A model generated the notes under the pieces. It saw nothing but the letters and a program-made list of their open reading frames with translations. It had not been told where the DNA came from and did not search any database. Of a stretch of 64,000 nucleotides of DNA, positions 22,070 to 33,096 are shown one piece after another. The stretch spans positions 41,986,759 to 42,050,758 of the forward strand of contig NC_087063.1 in NCBI RefSeq assembly GCF_963678635.1, read 5' to 3'. This DNA comes from Symsagittifera roscoffensis (Eukaryota > Xenacoelomorpha > Acoela > Convolutidae). The translations under genes and the position numbers were made by a program. Each line of letters starts with the position of its first letter. Positions within the stretch are counted from its first letter, which is position 1.

Positions 22070-22980
22070 AATTTGCTACAGAATTCAGAAAAAATATTTC
22101 ATCCAAGGCACTCCTCCGCAATTGATCTCACCAAAGGACTATCAAGTGTTCTGTTCCTTTTCACCGACAATAATAAATTAATATCTTATTCACTCTTCAA
22201 CTCAACCCTCACAGAAGACACTTGTTTGGCTGGTCGAGTGACAACACTCTCTTTCAATTTGGATAAATGCCATTTGTTACAATGCCCTATGCAGTTAACC
22301 CTCGGAGATCATGAAGTGAGTGGAGTTATTGAAGAAAAGGATCTTGGGCTTATCGTGCAATGAATCTTTCTTGGGGTGCGCACATATCTTCTAAATGCTC
22401 TCAAGCCAAAAACACTTTCTTTCGCATCAAGCGAAATATCTCGTCCTCTCTCCACTCAAATCAAAAACCGAACTTGTATAGCTCTAGTTGCTCCAATTTT
22501 TACATTCGTTACCTGTCCGATTCGCGTCGAAAAGAGAAATATTGAGAAGTGTTGAAAAAACTCAAACGCGATGCACGAAGTGGATCTTGAGTTATCAAGA
22601 CTTAACGTACGAAGAATGTCTACGCCAGTTGAACATCCTACCAACATCACGACATCTCTAAATTACTGATATTTTTTGTAATCTAGTGTTGTACAAAACA
22701 AGTGTGACTTCGACTGGACTTGGCACGTGAAGTTACAATGTAGCCGAGATCATTCAGAAATCAAAGTCACTTTGTCATCTACTCGCTTGAAATCTCAGCG
22801 CATTCACTTCTGGCATAGAAAACCTCGTCCTGTTAACTTCCTACCACCGACCATCAATCTCCTTGACCCAGCTGGTCTTAAAACAAAGCTCATCAAACTC
22901 TTCTGGGTTTTACTTCGAGACTCGCTACAATTCAGATGTCGTGTGTTCGTGGTGAATGAAGAGTTGATAATTTTTTTATA
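22070..22980 (+). pseudogene. LINE reverse transcriptase, C-terminal half
   Basis: It reads DNNKLISYSL (remnant of FADDxKL, first residues changed to FTDNN), LSFNLDKCHLLQ, IEEKDLGLIV, LSWGAHISSKCSQAKNTFFR, then across a frameshift WILSYQDLTYEECLRQLNIL. This is the YADD-to-thumb part of a CR1/L2-like LINE RT and its downstream domain. It lacks everything before the GxxLGPxLF block (seen as GLSSVLFLF). It begins about where the minus-strand half at 15.9 kb stops. Confidence 0.8.
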
Positions 22981-24013
22981 ATCATAAAATAGCGCATATT
23001 TTGTGACAACTTTTGAAAGGCAGTGAAAATGTAATATAATACCTTTGTGACGCTGGATCACTACTTGATGAGCTTTGCGATCAATGGGAACATTGATTAG
23101 GCTGTCCGGGGGCTTTTGTGCGATGATAGCTGAACCGATTATGACAAAAAAAGACGGTGCTTAGCGTCTAAACGACGAAATTGATACAGAACGGAGAATT
23201 GGAATATTCCAGAAGACCCTGTTTTTCAAAATTTAGATATCTCCATTGCATTTCTCAGGAAAACTAAATTGCCATTTCAATCAGTTGCAACTTATCAGAC
23301 ACAGCAACCGCATAAAGACACGACAAATATTCGATCGAGAGTAGAAAAATATGGAAGATACACTGAAAGATATTGAAAAACAAGATTCCGAGCAGAGAAA
23401 GAGAGATGGTAACGACGTTATTTCTCGTGTATTTTCAATAATGAGAGTGGAAATGGAGGCCTAGCGCCCAGTAACTTTTTTTGAACAATTGATAACTCTT
23501 TCTAAGGCCGGAACGATCTAATTTAATTCAATAATGAGTCGTATCTTAGAACATCTATAAGGGATACGATATGTATCTATCACTTAAAATATCTGTACTT
23601 ATGTTTTTCGAATCGTCTCATTTTCCGATTTTGTAGCATGTCAATTTTTTATTTTCGAATTTCATTTAGTTATTTTTAATTTAGCCATAAATTTGATTTA
23701 GGAACCATAGTTCAAATTTCTTTTCTTTGTTTCTGAACATTTCAAAAATAAATAATTATCGATAATAAATAATTGACTTGTTCCAAAATCGGAAAAAGAG
23801 AAAAGTCAAAAAACTAAGTTTAAACTTAAATTAATTAAAATATAAATTTAATAGAATATCTCAGAAGCTTAAGTTAGTTGGTTTAATCATGATGTAATTT
23901 TGGGGCAAATGTCAATTATGCAAACATTTGAATGGTTTGTTATTTTATATGGCCAGTTGTCTTAGAATATTTTTATGCTCGATGATCATTTTGTAAAACA
24001 CTAACTCTTTTAA

Positions 24014-24045
24014 ACCTGAAGATGCACAAATGTGCGAAAAATTTT
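24014..24045 (+). ncRNA. Hammerhead-like ribozyme motif, PLE-type, probably degraded
   Basis: CTGAAGA (the CUGANGA core) at 24016-24022, then a stem (GCAC/GTGC with an AAAT loop) and GAAA at 24036-24039. This order, CUGANGA-stem II-GAAA, is that of hammerhead ribozymes carried by Penelope-like elements. The extra T at 24023 and the poor stem III (AAAATTTT) argue that it is inactive. Upstream, 23000-24010 is AT-rich with no gene recognised. Confidence 0.35.
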
Positions 24046-24055
24046 GTAATTTACA

Positions 24056-25630
24056 TCTATCTATTATATATTTAAATGCGGGCTTCACTATCTTGCCATG
24101 TTTAAGTTTTTTCAACGTATTATTTTTGCATGTTTAAGCTATATCGTATATTGCCATGGTCAAGTTTTTTTTCGATTTTCCAGTTTAATTTCGGTGTTTA
24201 TTTCATAAAATTTGAAATTAGCAACCCAATAGTTGGATATTGTCAGAGGTTTGCCAGGTTTTGCGATTCTGGCCTCCATATATGAATAACCAAATCCTTT
24301 TGGTTTACGAGATAGGCAATTTTCGAGATTTTTCAAAAGTTTCTAGAAAATTTGATTTAAAGAAATTTCTCAATTATTGAATTTCTCACCCTGTAGTTGG
24401 GTGCTGTCAGGGTACTCTCAGGCGTTGCGAATCTGGCCTCCAAATTTCACTTCTCAAATCTCTGTAGTTTTCGAGATATGACGTTTTAAAAATTTAGATT
24501 TTAAAAATTTCCAAAACGTTGAAGTTGTCAATCTATTATATATTTAAATGCGGGGTTCACTATCTTGCCATGTTAAATTTTTTCAACGTATTATTTTTGC
24601 ATGTTTAAGCTATAATATCGTATATTGCATTGGTTGAGTTTTTTTTCGATTTTCCAGTTTAATTTCGGTGTTTATTTCATAAAATTTGAAATTAGCAACC
24701 CAATAGTTGGATATTGTCAGAGTTTTGCCAGGTCTTGCGATTCTGGCCTCCATATATGAATAACCAAATCCTTTTAGTTTACGAGATAGGCAATTTTCGA
24801 GATTTTTCAAAAGTTTTTAGAAAATTTAATTTAAAGAAATTTCTCAATTTTTGAATTTCTCACCCTGTAGTTGGGTGCTGTCAGGGTACTCTCAGGCGTT
24901 GCAAATCTGGTCTCCAAATTTCACTTCTCAAATCTCTGTAGTTTTCGAGATATGACGTTTTAAAAATTTAGACTTTAAAAATTTCCAAAAAGTTGAAGAT
25001 GTCAATGCTGTTGTTGGATATTGTGAGGGTACCCTCAAGGGTTGCGAGTCTTGCCTCTGATTATGGCTGCTCAAGTCTTCGGAGTTTTGGAGATATGACG
25101 ACTTTTATGATTTTCTCCGAAATTTTCAAAAAACTTTTATGTTAAAAAATTCAAATTTTTGAACATCTCAATCCTTCGGAAAATTCAAATTACAAAACAC
25201 TTCGTTAAAGTGAAATTCTCAATCATGTAGTTGTGTACTTTCAAAGATTGCGAATATTGCTATCAAAAAATATTTCTCAAATTTTGATAGTTTTCGAGAT
25301 GTGAATACCTTTTTTTAAGGTGAGGTTTTTCAAAATTTGAATTTGCCAACGTCGTAGTTGGCTACTGTAAGAGTACTCTCAGGAGTTGCAAATCTTGCGT
25401 CCAAATGCGACTGCTCAATTGCTTTCAGTTTCCCAGATGTGACGTTTCTTAGTTCGTTTTAAATTATTCTAAGAACTTATATAAAACTTCACGAAATTTT
25501 ATGGTTCTACAAAAATTTGTATAAGAAACTTGAATAAAAACCTCTGCAAAATTTGTAATTACGAATCCTGTAATTGGGTGCTGTCAGAGTTGTTGAAAAT
25601 TCGAAGCACCGGAGGTGCGTTACACGCTAG
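24056..25630 (+). mobile_element. Non-autonomous Helitron made of about 165-bp internal repeats
   Basis: The 5' end is TCTATCTATTATATATTTAA directly after an A. The 3' end has a hairpin (CACC-GGA-GGTG at 25608-25618), nine bases later CTAG (25627-25630), then T. These are the canonical Helitron features: 5' TC, 3' hairpin plus CTRR, and A/T insertion. The interior is a string of diverged units with GTTGGGTGCTGTCAGGGTAC and TTTTCGAGATATGACGTTTT. The first 474 bp are duplicated (the start motif recurs at 24531). No Rep/helicase is present. Confidence 0.75.
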
Positions 25631-25639
25631 TTTTTTTTT

Positions 25640-25940
25640 TAATTCGTAACTATAACTATGATTTTAGCCCTGCTTTAATAATAACTGCACTGTCTGGTCA
25701 TCCGAAACCGAGCTAGGTGGTTACATTCATATGTAGACGAAAATTAAGAAAAATTTGTTTGGCCGATGGCCTAAAAGCAGTAGGACGATGGTCAGCCCTT
25801 GAAGAGACCAAAAGTTAACTGGTTAGGTATAGACGGCGAAAAACGCATAGAATAAAAGTGTCCGACGTCAGCCAGTCGTCAATAGAGACTTTTTCAGTTT
25901 TCTGTCGCTGTCTAATTTCTGGGCAAATGTTACCATTTTT
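25640..25940. repeat. Diverged copy of the LINE-leader repeat
   Basis: It shares the order TTAGCCCTGCTTTAATAATA, GGTATAGACGGCGAAAAAC, CAGCCAGTCGTCAATAGA and GGGCAAATGTTAC with the repeats at 19.44-19.87 and 58.26-58.67 kb, but is much diverged. No coding potential. Confidence 0.5.
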
Positions 25941-26472
25941 TTGAAAAATTAAAAAAATTTAGCACTGTGAACTATGCTATTTTCTTGTTCAAAGTGTTTC
26001 CAATAAGCGTTTACTCCACACGAAAATATCATTTTAATGGTAGAATTTGGCATTTTCAGACTCGGAAAAAACGGGCATTTTCAGACCCGGAAAAAACTGG
26101 TAGGTGCTTCATGTTGGAGTGTAGCAACAAATTGAATATCTATGATTTGTAAAAAGAAAAACTGAAAAATTTTTCTCATGTGATTACAAATGTGAATTTT
26201 TGATGGGTGAATTTCTGAAATTTTGTTCGAATATTGTCTTTGAAACTTTTTTGAATATATGGTCTTCCTGTATGGAGATTGAAGATGCTCAAAAATTTTG
26301 CAAAAACAAGGTTAATTTACACTTTAAATGCACTTTAGCATCGCTGGAACTGCGGCAGCCAAAGCGGAGAGCACCGTAAAATAGTATAACTATAGTCAAT
26401 GGTGGTAGCTTTTTAAACTGCTAGCTTCTGAGTTCAGGGTACAACAGGCAGTTTTTGTAAGCAGGCTTTTAA

Positions 26473-26545
26473 GAACCAATGTGACATTTTTGACTTAATT
26501 AGAGCGGTATAAATAAAAGTTGCTTCCGTCTTCGTTAAAATTTGT
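26473..26545 (+). promoter_or_regulatory. Putative core promoter of the F-box/LRR-like gene
   Basis: CCAAT near 26476 and TATAAATA at 26508-26515 are spaced as a CCAAT box and TATA box, placing transcription start near 26540. A clean 3' splice-site sequence (TATTTTCAG, ending 26555) then precedes the ATG. It would be idle unless the leader is cis- or trans-spliced. Confidence 0.4.
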
Positions 26546-26572
26546 ATATTTTCAGGTTTTCATGTCATTAAA

Positions 26573-27234
26573 ATGTGGGAAAAATTGAATTCATATATCT
26601 TGGAGCAGATTTTTTGCTATTTGGACAGTTATGAGCTGTTTGTAGTTATTCCAAAAGTTTGTTATTCCTGGAAAAATAATCTGAAACTTTGCGTTTTACC
26701 CAGAGCCTTGATGCTTGGCATTGAGTCCACGGATTCTTCTGGTGATAGGAAACTGACGGATGAATGTCTGCACAAAATTCTCATTGAATTTGATTTATCT
26801 GAAATTGTCTATCTCGATTTATCGTATCAATTAAGCCTAAAAGACAGATCCATTTTGAATTTTTCGAATTATTGTCAGAATCTTAAATCGGTTAATTTGA
26901 TGGGATGTTCAAGCTTGAATGATGTAAGCTTGAAATATCTGTCGTCTGTTCCCAATATACAATCTATCACTTTGGGTTTGTCAGAATTGACTGGAAGCTC
27001 GCTTCATTTTCTTTCTCGATTACCGAATCTGGAACATCTTCACTTAGAAAAGCTGTTTCGTCTGAGACAAGACTTTCTGGAGAATTTCATGACCGGCTAC
27101 CCTTCACTTAAGGTGTTGATCATTCGTCAGTGTAAACTGATAACGCATGACTTTTTTCTTTTCCTCGTGGCGGAAACTGACATGCCTGTTCTAGAGGAAT
27201 TAGTTCTCGACGGACTGATAGAGAACAAGGATAG
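26573..27234 (+). CDS. F-box/leucine-rich-repeat-like protein, exon 1 (of 3)
   Basis: The ATG at 26573 opens 220 codons and 2 bases, then AG|GTATGT. The first 45 residues (MWEKLNSYILEQIFCYLDSY, then KVCYSWKN) resemble an F-box: a hydrophobic helix, LxSYELFVVIPKVCYSW. Leucine-rich repeats follow: VYLDLSYQLSLKD, LKSVNLMGCSSLNDVSLKYL, LEHLHLEKLF, LKVLIIRQC, LEELVLDGL. Such proteins usually present substrates to SCF ubiquitin ligases, in nucleus or cytoplasm. Joined to 34440-34660 and 35512-35705 the gene gives 1077 nt, 358 residues, with phases 2 and 1 matching at both junctions. The F-box call is by pattern; the repeats are the stronger part. Confidence 0.8.
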
Positions 27235-27290
27235 GTATGTTGGTTTTTTAAGCGTCAATGTTTGTAATGACTCCTCTGGTGATTGTGTTA

Positions 27291-28752
27291 TCTATATCTA
27301 TACAAAATTCAAATGCGTGTGACGCGTATCTTGCCATGTTTAAGCGTTTTTTGCAACAGTTAAGGGCATAACGTATGTATGCGTGGATAAGCAATATCGT
27401 ACATTGCAATGCGTAAGCACTTTTTTCGACTTTCCAGTTTGAATTGACGTTTGTTCAACCAGTTAAATGTTAGCAAAACAAATGTGGGATGCTGGCAAAT
27501 TTTCCTTACCCAGGGGTTGCGAATTTGGTTAAAAAAATTTACAAAAACTTGAAATTCCCAACCGTAGTTGGGTGCTATCAGCGTATTCTCAACGATTGTG
27601 AACGTTTGTTAGTTTTCGATATCAGACTTTTTTACTGGTTTTTCAAAAAAACTTTCAGAAATCTTAAATTTAAAATTTTTTGTCAAATTTGCAACACTAT
27701 TTGGGGTATGTCAGAAAACTGTCCGGACTCCCCAAGGGGTTGCAAATTTGGCCTCCAATTTTGAATGCCCAAATACTTTTAGTTAAAGAGATATGACGAT
27801 TTTTGTGATTTTTTCAAAAATTTTCTGAGAACTCAAATTTTAAAATAATATACAAAAAACTTGAAGTTCTCAACCCTGTAGTTGGGTGCTGTCAGAGTAC
27901 TATTAAGGATTGCGAATCTTGCCTCCAAATATTACTGCTCAAATCCTCGTGGTTTTCGAGAAAAGACGTTTTTTGTGATTTTATCAAAAAATTTTGAAAA
28001 CTTAATTTTTCTTCAAAATCTGAAATTCCCAACCCTGTAGATGGGTCCTGTCTGATAATCCTCAAGGATTACGAATTTTGTCTTCCAATTTGACTGCTCA
28101 TTTCTTTGTAAATTTCGAGATATGACGTTTTTGCGGTTTCAAAAAATTTTCAGAAAACTAAAATTTAGTTTTTTCTTCTTCAATTTTTAAAATTCCCAAC
28201 GCATTAGTAGGGGGCTGCCAGAGTACTCGAGAAGGTTGCGAATCTTGCCGCAACTTATGACTTTTGGTGATTTCGAGATATGACTTTTTTGCGAGTGTTC
28301 AAAAAAATTTTCAGAAAATCTAAATTTAATTTTTTTTCTCAAATTTTGGAATTCGCAGACCATTAGTTGGGGGCTGCCAGAATACTCGAGGAGATTGCGG
28401 ATCTCGCCGCCTCATATGACTTCTCAGGACTTTCTGTTTTTCGAGATGTGACGTTTTTTCCATATGGTTTTTTTAATGGTTTTTTTTTGAAACTTCAAGG
28501 TAAAAAGTTTTCTCTAAATTTGAAATTCCTAACCCTGTAGCTGGTTAATGTAGAGTAATGTCAGGATTTGCAAAATTAACGTCCAAATGCGACTGTTCAA
28601 ATGCTTTTAGTCTCCAATGTGGTAGAAAAACTTATCAGCATTTGAAATTGCGAACCTCGTTATTGGGCAGTGTCAGAGTACAATCAAATGTTTTAGGTAT
28701 TTTTTCAATATATGTGATTTTATGAGTTCTCAATTATTCGAAGCACCGGAGG
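27291..28752 (+). mobile_element. Helitron-derived repeat in intron 1
   Basis: It starts TCTATATCTATACAAAATTC after an A, followed by a TATCTTGCCATGTTTAAGC block like the one near 24.09 kb. At least six units of 157-174 bp follow, each with a form of AACCCTGTAGTTGGGTGCTG. It ends at GAAGCACCGGAGG, where half of the 3' hairpin is lost. It is the same family as 24056-25630 and sits inside the F-box/LRR gene's first intron. Confidence 0.65.
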
Positions 28753-31700
28753 CCTTAAAATTTTTACTGGCCTTAATCATTGGCCCTGTCGTGCTTTTTT
28801 TCTAACAGAACAAGCTGCTATAAACATATTTTGAAGTTCGGGTTTTCTAGCATCTATTTGTGTTAACTAAAGCACTGTATACCCTTGCGATAAGTAAGGG
28901 TATTGCCATCGGGTACCAGACTTTTCCCCCATAAATAACTGTGTTCACAGAATGGTCAATTTTCTAGGAATGGAAATTTCAAGTAATGCTAAATTTCTTG
29001 AAAATTCAAAAAAAGCTATTGAGGTTGTAAATATGTTGGTGGTTTACGGGGTCAAATTTTTCAAAGAGTCGCGGAAATTTCTTTTTCGGGTTTGTTGTTT
29101 TCGCGTGTTTTTCATCGGTTCAATTTCCGTTTTTTAATTGAATTTATATTATCTTGTACTGTTTGTTATCGGCTGACTTTGTAAAGCATTGGTGTTGTTT
29201 TGATTGAACAGTGTTCTCCTATAGTCAAAAGTTCTGTAAATTGTAGTTTTTCCAAATCTGATTTTTAATGTTTTTGTGAAGAGTTTTTTTCGATTGAGCA
29301 GTTTCGGCTTTTTTTTATTGCATAATCATTTTTTATTTCGTTGTTTCGAAATCAACTTCTTCACTGATTTTCAAGAAACTGGCTTTTTGAAAGAATGGCT
29401 CTTACATTGTCTGTTTGCATACTTTCATAGTCTCTTTTAACCTTACTTCACCTTCAAAGGCCTTCGAAAACCTAAACGTGGGAATTTTTTGGCTTATTTT
29501 CTTGGATTTTTTTCTGCTTAGCGGGCGAAATCTGAGATTAAGATTTCAATAGTAAAATAGGTATGGTAACCTCTTCTTTATAAGCCCCTGCGTTCTAATT
29601 CCGAAAGAAAAAATTGTGGCCTCGAAAAAGACCACAACATTGACAGTTGTTTTGACAGTTCGGTCAGAAAATCTTTTGACAGTTCGGTCAGATTTTTTTG
29701 AAATTCCTCATTTTTCTCAAAATCTATCATATCATATATTGAATTAGGGGTGTAATCGAAAAAGCAGGTTGTGGGAATTCTTTCGGTGTAAGCAGCTATT
29801 CCCCAATTTATATAGTAAGTTAGTTTTCGAAAATGGCAAATTAATCTGAGTTTTGATCGTTTTTCGGAAACTTTGTTAGGTTTATCGATAACTAAAATGC
29901 TAAATCTGATCAAAAATTTAATATAAATAAAATTTAATGTAAATAAAATTTGATATAAATTCAAATAATTGTAAATAAATTATGACGAAGTGCCTTATTT
30001 ATATATTTGTCCTAAGCGAGTTTGCCCTATTTTTTGTAACCGCCCTGGGAAAAGTCATATTTTTTAAACTTTTTTGTAGAAAATAGCTGTAGCCTTCGAA
30101 AAAAAAACTTATTCATTTTTGAAACCGTTCTCAAGCACCAACCTTTCTGCGAAGTCTGAGATTGAGGGGTCAGTCGAAGAAACAGGTGGCGACAATTTTC
30201 TATTTTTTCTGACTAAGCGGCTTTCTGTTTTTGTATTGCAAGTGAGTACAACATAGTGTGGATAGCAGTGTTTTGCAACGGTATTCTAGACTTTTTCCCG
30301 TCAATAAGCTTGTTCACGAAATTCATCTTCTGGTCCCATCTATGTTACAGATTTAGTTTGAGCTTGGTTTAGGTTTTGAAGATCGCTCCTTTTCGAAATT
30401 TGCTGGTTGTAATTTTACCAACTCGATTCTTTTTAATTTCGTTTTTTAGACTGCAACCAAGTACTTTTTTCCGGTAAGTAACTTGGACTTAATTCATAAA
30501 ATGGTCAAAGTTAAAATTGGTAAATTTAGGTTTAGTTCATAATAAATTCAAATTTTGCTGTGGAGGTAACGAATGCGCCTGGTAGGGCAAAGGTGCTGGG
30601 TTGGAATCTGACAGGAACTTTTTTCGAACCGGAAATATTCTTTTCAGAAAAAATGTCGGCTTATTTTTAATCTGCTTTAATTACCACATCATAGAAATGT
30701 TGTTTTTTGCTGTACACAATTTACATCGTAGTTGCTTTTAGTGTTTTGTTTTACTTCGGCTGTTTGTAATTTTGCAAACAATGACTTCGTATATTCTCTT
30801 TCAATATTATATCGGTTCAGTGGCCTTAAATTGCTTCGTTTGATGAGCGAGAGAAATTTTTGTGTGCGTGCATGTAATTTTAGGGGGCGCAGGGCTCGAA
30901 AACTTTTTATTGGTTTTTAAGTCTTTCAGTTTTTAGGTTTATGCATGTCTTCTCAGATATTTTCAGCTTTTTTACCGCATACTAAATTTTCGTCGATCTT
31001 AATTTGACCTTCCATTGTCTCGGAATATATATATTTTTTCAAAACTGGCACTATTCATTTTGATAGATCTATTTTCTCAAAATTTTTTATTTAGAGGCTC
31101 TGTTGTTTTGTATAGTAAGTGGTGCAAAGCTCCGCTTCGCCTCTGCGTTAAGGCTATATCGAGCTACCAGTGCATGCTGTTGAGTGTGTTAGCACAGATC
31201 TGTGTCATCTAGTCTACTGTTAACACAAGCAATGCTTGTTATAAGATCAGTTCACTTTTTTCCACACTAAGTTCCACTATTCTGTGTCTACAACATTAGA
31301 AGAAAGTAGTGTTATACGGTCAGTCCATGTTTTTGAATCCAATTCGCATTTTAAGGGCAACGTATCCGTTAATACCTGTCTTCTGCCAATAGATAATTTA
31401 CGCGAAATCTGATTTATGCCAGACGCGCAATGACTAAGAACTATTGTGGTTTAGTTCAAAAACGAATGAAAACTCTTGGCGTGTGCTTCTATACTATAAA
31501 ACTAATCTGAGTGACCGCTAAGCAGCATAGTCTCGAAGAGATGCCCTAATATGCACCATAAACTATCAAGTTTTGTCCAGTTCAACTGCTTGGGACACTG
31601 TCTGGCTTCTGTGTCGCATACAAAGCAACTATCATCGCCAAATCGATTCTGCTAATTACATGTTTTCTTTCCGAAAAATTCACATATTGCTGTAAGAAAG

Positions 31701-33090
31701 CAACCGCGCGCCAAGTTGAACAGTTCATTTCTATCGATTATATGCTGCGCATCCCGTTGCTGGTTTGCTTCACGGCTTATACGAGAAAGCTAGAACAGCA
31801 GAGAGTATGTGTTTGTGGATACTACCGTCTGATGTCAATTATAACGATCGTTCACTGAACTGTCCCAATTACCAAGGTACGCAAGTACAACAGATTACAG
31901 CCCGGGTCACGGCGATAAAAACGTTTTACCTCAGTATCATGAAGACCCAAGACAGAACTATAAGATCTGGAATTTTTTCTGAACATCACGACTCGTCAAA
32001 CAAAATCATGCCCTCGAACGACATCACACACCCTAACATTTGAAAACCCAAAAAACTTACGTTTATTCTGGCTTCACTTCATAAACAAGTGTACCGAAAC
32101 CAACTTATATACTTAGAGACTCGTGAGCAGATACTGTCAATGAATTATTCAACTGCCATGATTTGTGTATAAAGGGTTCTCGTCCGCTCAATCTTGTCGT
32201 AAGTCCGTATATTATTATTGTCACATTCTACGCAATGCCTTCAAGCTTGTCAAGGCTGTCATTTCTAGTGGTGCAACATTCGTTTGAAAATAGCTTTCGA
32301 ATGTTGGCCAAAAATTTTCGAACCTTCGGTATTTCTTTGGGCTTTTTAGTTTTCTTTTAAAAATTGAAAATCATATTTAATTGAAAATAATCCAATTTTG
32401 ATGCAGAATATTTTGCGTGTTAACACGATCTGCATTAATTGTTTCAATTTTCTTGATAAAAACGCATCCAGCAGTGCTGAAAACAAGCTCAGACGGTACT
32501 CGAAAAAAGTATGCAGAAAATTTTCCTCGACATAGTAGTTAGTCTTGGATACTGAGAGTAAACAACACAGTAACACGTAGGTCAAATAGGACCAAATAGT
32601 TGCGAGAGCCTTTAAAGGTTTTTCCTCGAACGACCATTCGATTGCACGGCAAGTCAGTTCTGAGCAAGCAATAAATGCACATTTATATCATGCGTCTTCA
32701 ACCTCGCCACAAATGACTTAGATGTACACTCACTATCGAATTTGTTCAACTGGTACTACAACTGCGACTATGACTCGTTATGGCTGCTCAAATGTGCTTG
32801 TTGAAGCAGAACCACGAACACACGTTGCACAGAACTAAAACTTTTTGTCCTCTACCACTCTCCAATCTGATGAGAGATGTTTTATGCAACTTAACTGGAC
32901 TAAAGGCAGACTCCTCAAACTGTTCTGGTCTTCTTTCCAGTTAAACTCTATATTGCAATGCTTAGGAAAGTTTTTCGATCTCCCAGTTTATGAATGCTAG
33001 CCCAATTGTAAGGATCTCGGTACGTTGCCAGCATGAGAAGGGTGGAGGGTAGTGTAGTGTAGCGTGTATATGGTATTCTTCCAACTATAT
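28752..33090. other. Intron 1 interior, no gene recognised
   Basis: AT-rich intronic DNA. A repeat with AAATCTGAGATT..GAAACAGGT is seen near 29.7-30.2 kb and recurs at 37.1-37.7 kb. A degenerate tRNA-like piece (TGCGCCTGGTAGGGCAAAGG..GGGTTGGAATC) is near 30573-30620. From 32.7 to 33.05 kb a plus frame GRLLKLFWSSFQL resembles the KLIKLFWVLLRD stretch of the LINE fragment at 22.9 kb, so an old LINE 3' scrap is possible. The longest frames (29578-29964 minus, 31765-32043 plus) match nothing I know. Confidence 0.5.
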
Positions 33091-33096
33091 CTATCT

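Noticed and set aside
24200-28750. CRISPR-like regular repeats
   Set aside because: Units of about 165 bp diverge along their whole length, without identical short repeats and unique spacers; they are Helitron-internal tandem repeats in a eukaryotic genome.
30566-30625. tRNA gene
   Set aside because: Some box A/B resemblance (GGTAGGGCAAAGG, GGGTTGGAATC) but no cloverleaf could be drawn; at most a SINE scrap.
31765-32043. 92-codon plus frame as a host gene
   Set aside because: No splice sites, domain or neighbour supports it; it lies in intron 1 of the F-box/LRR gene.
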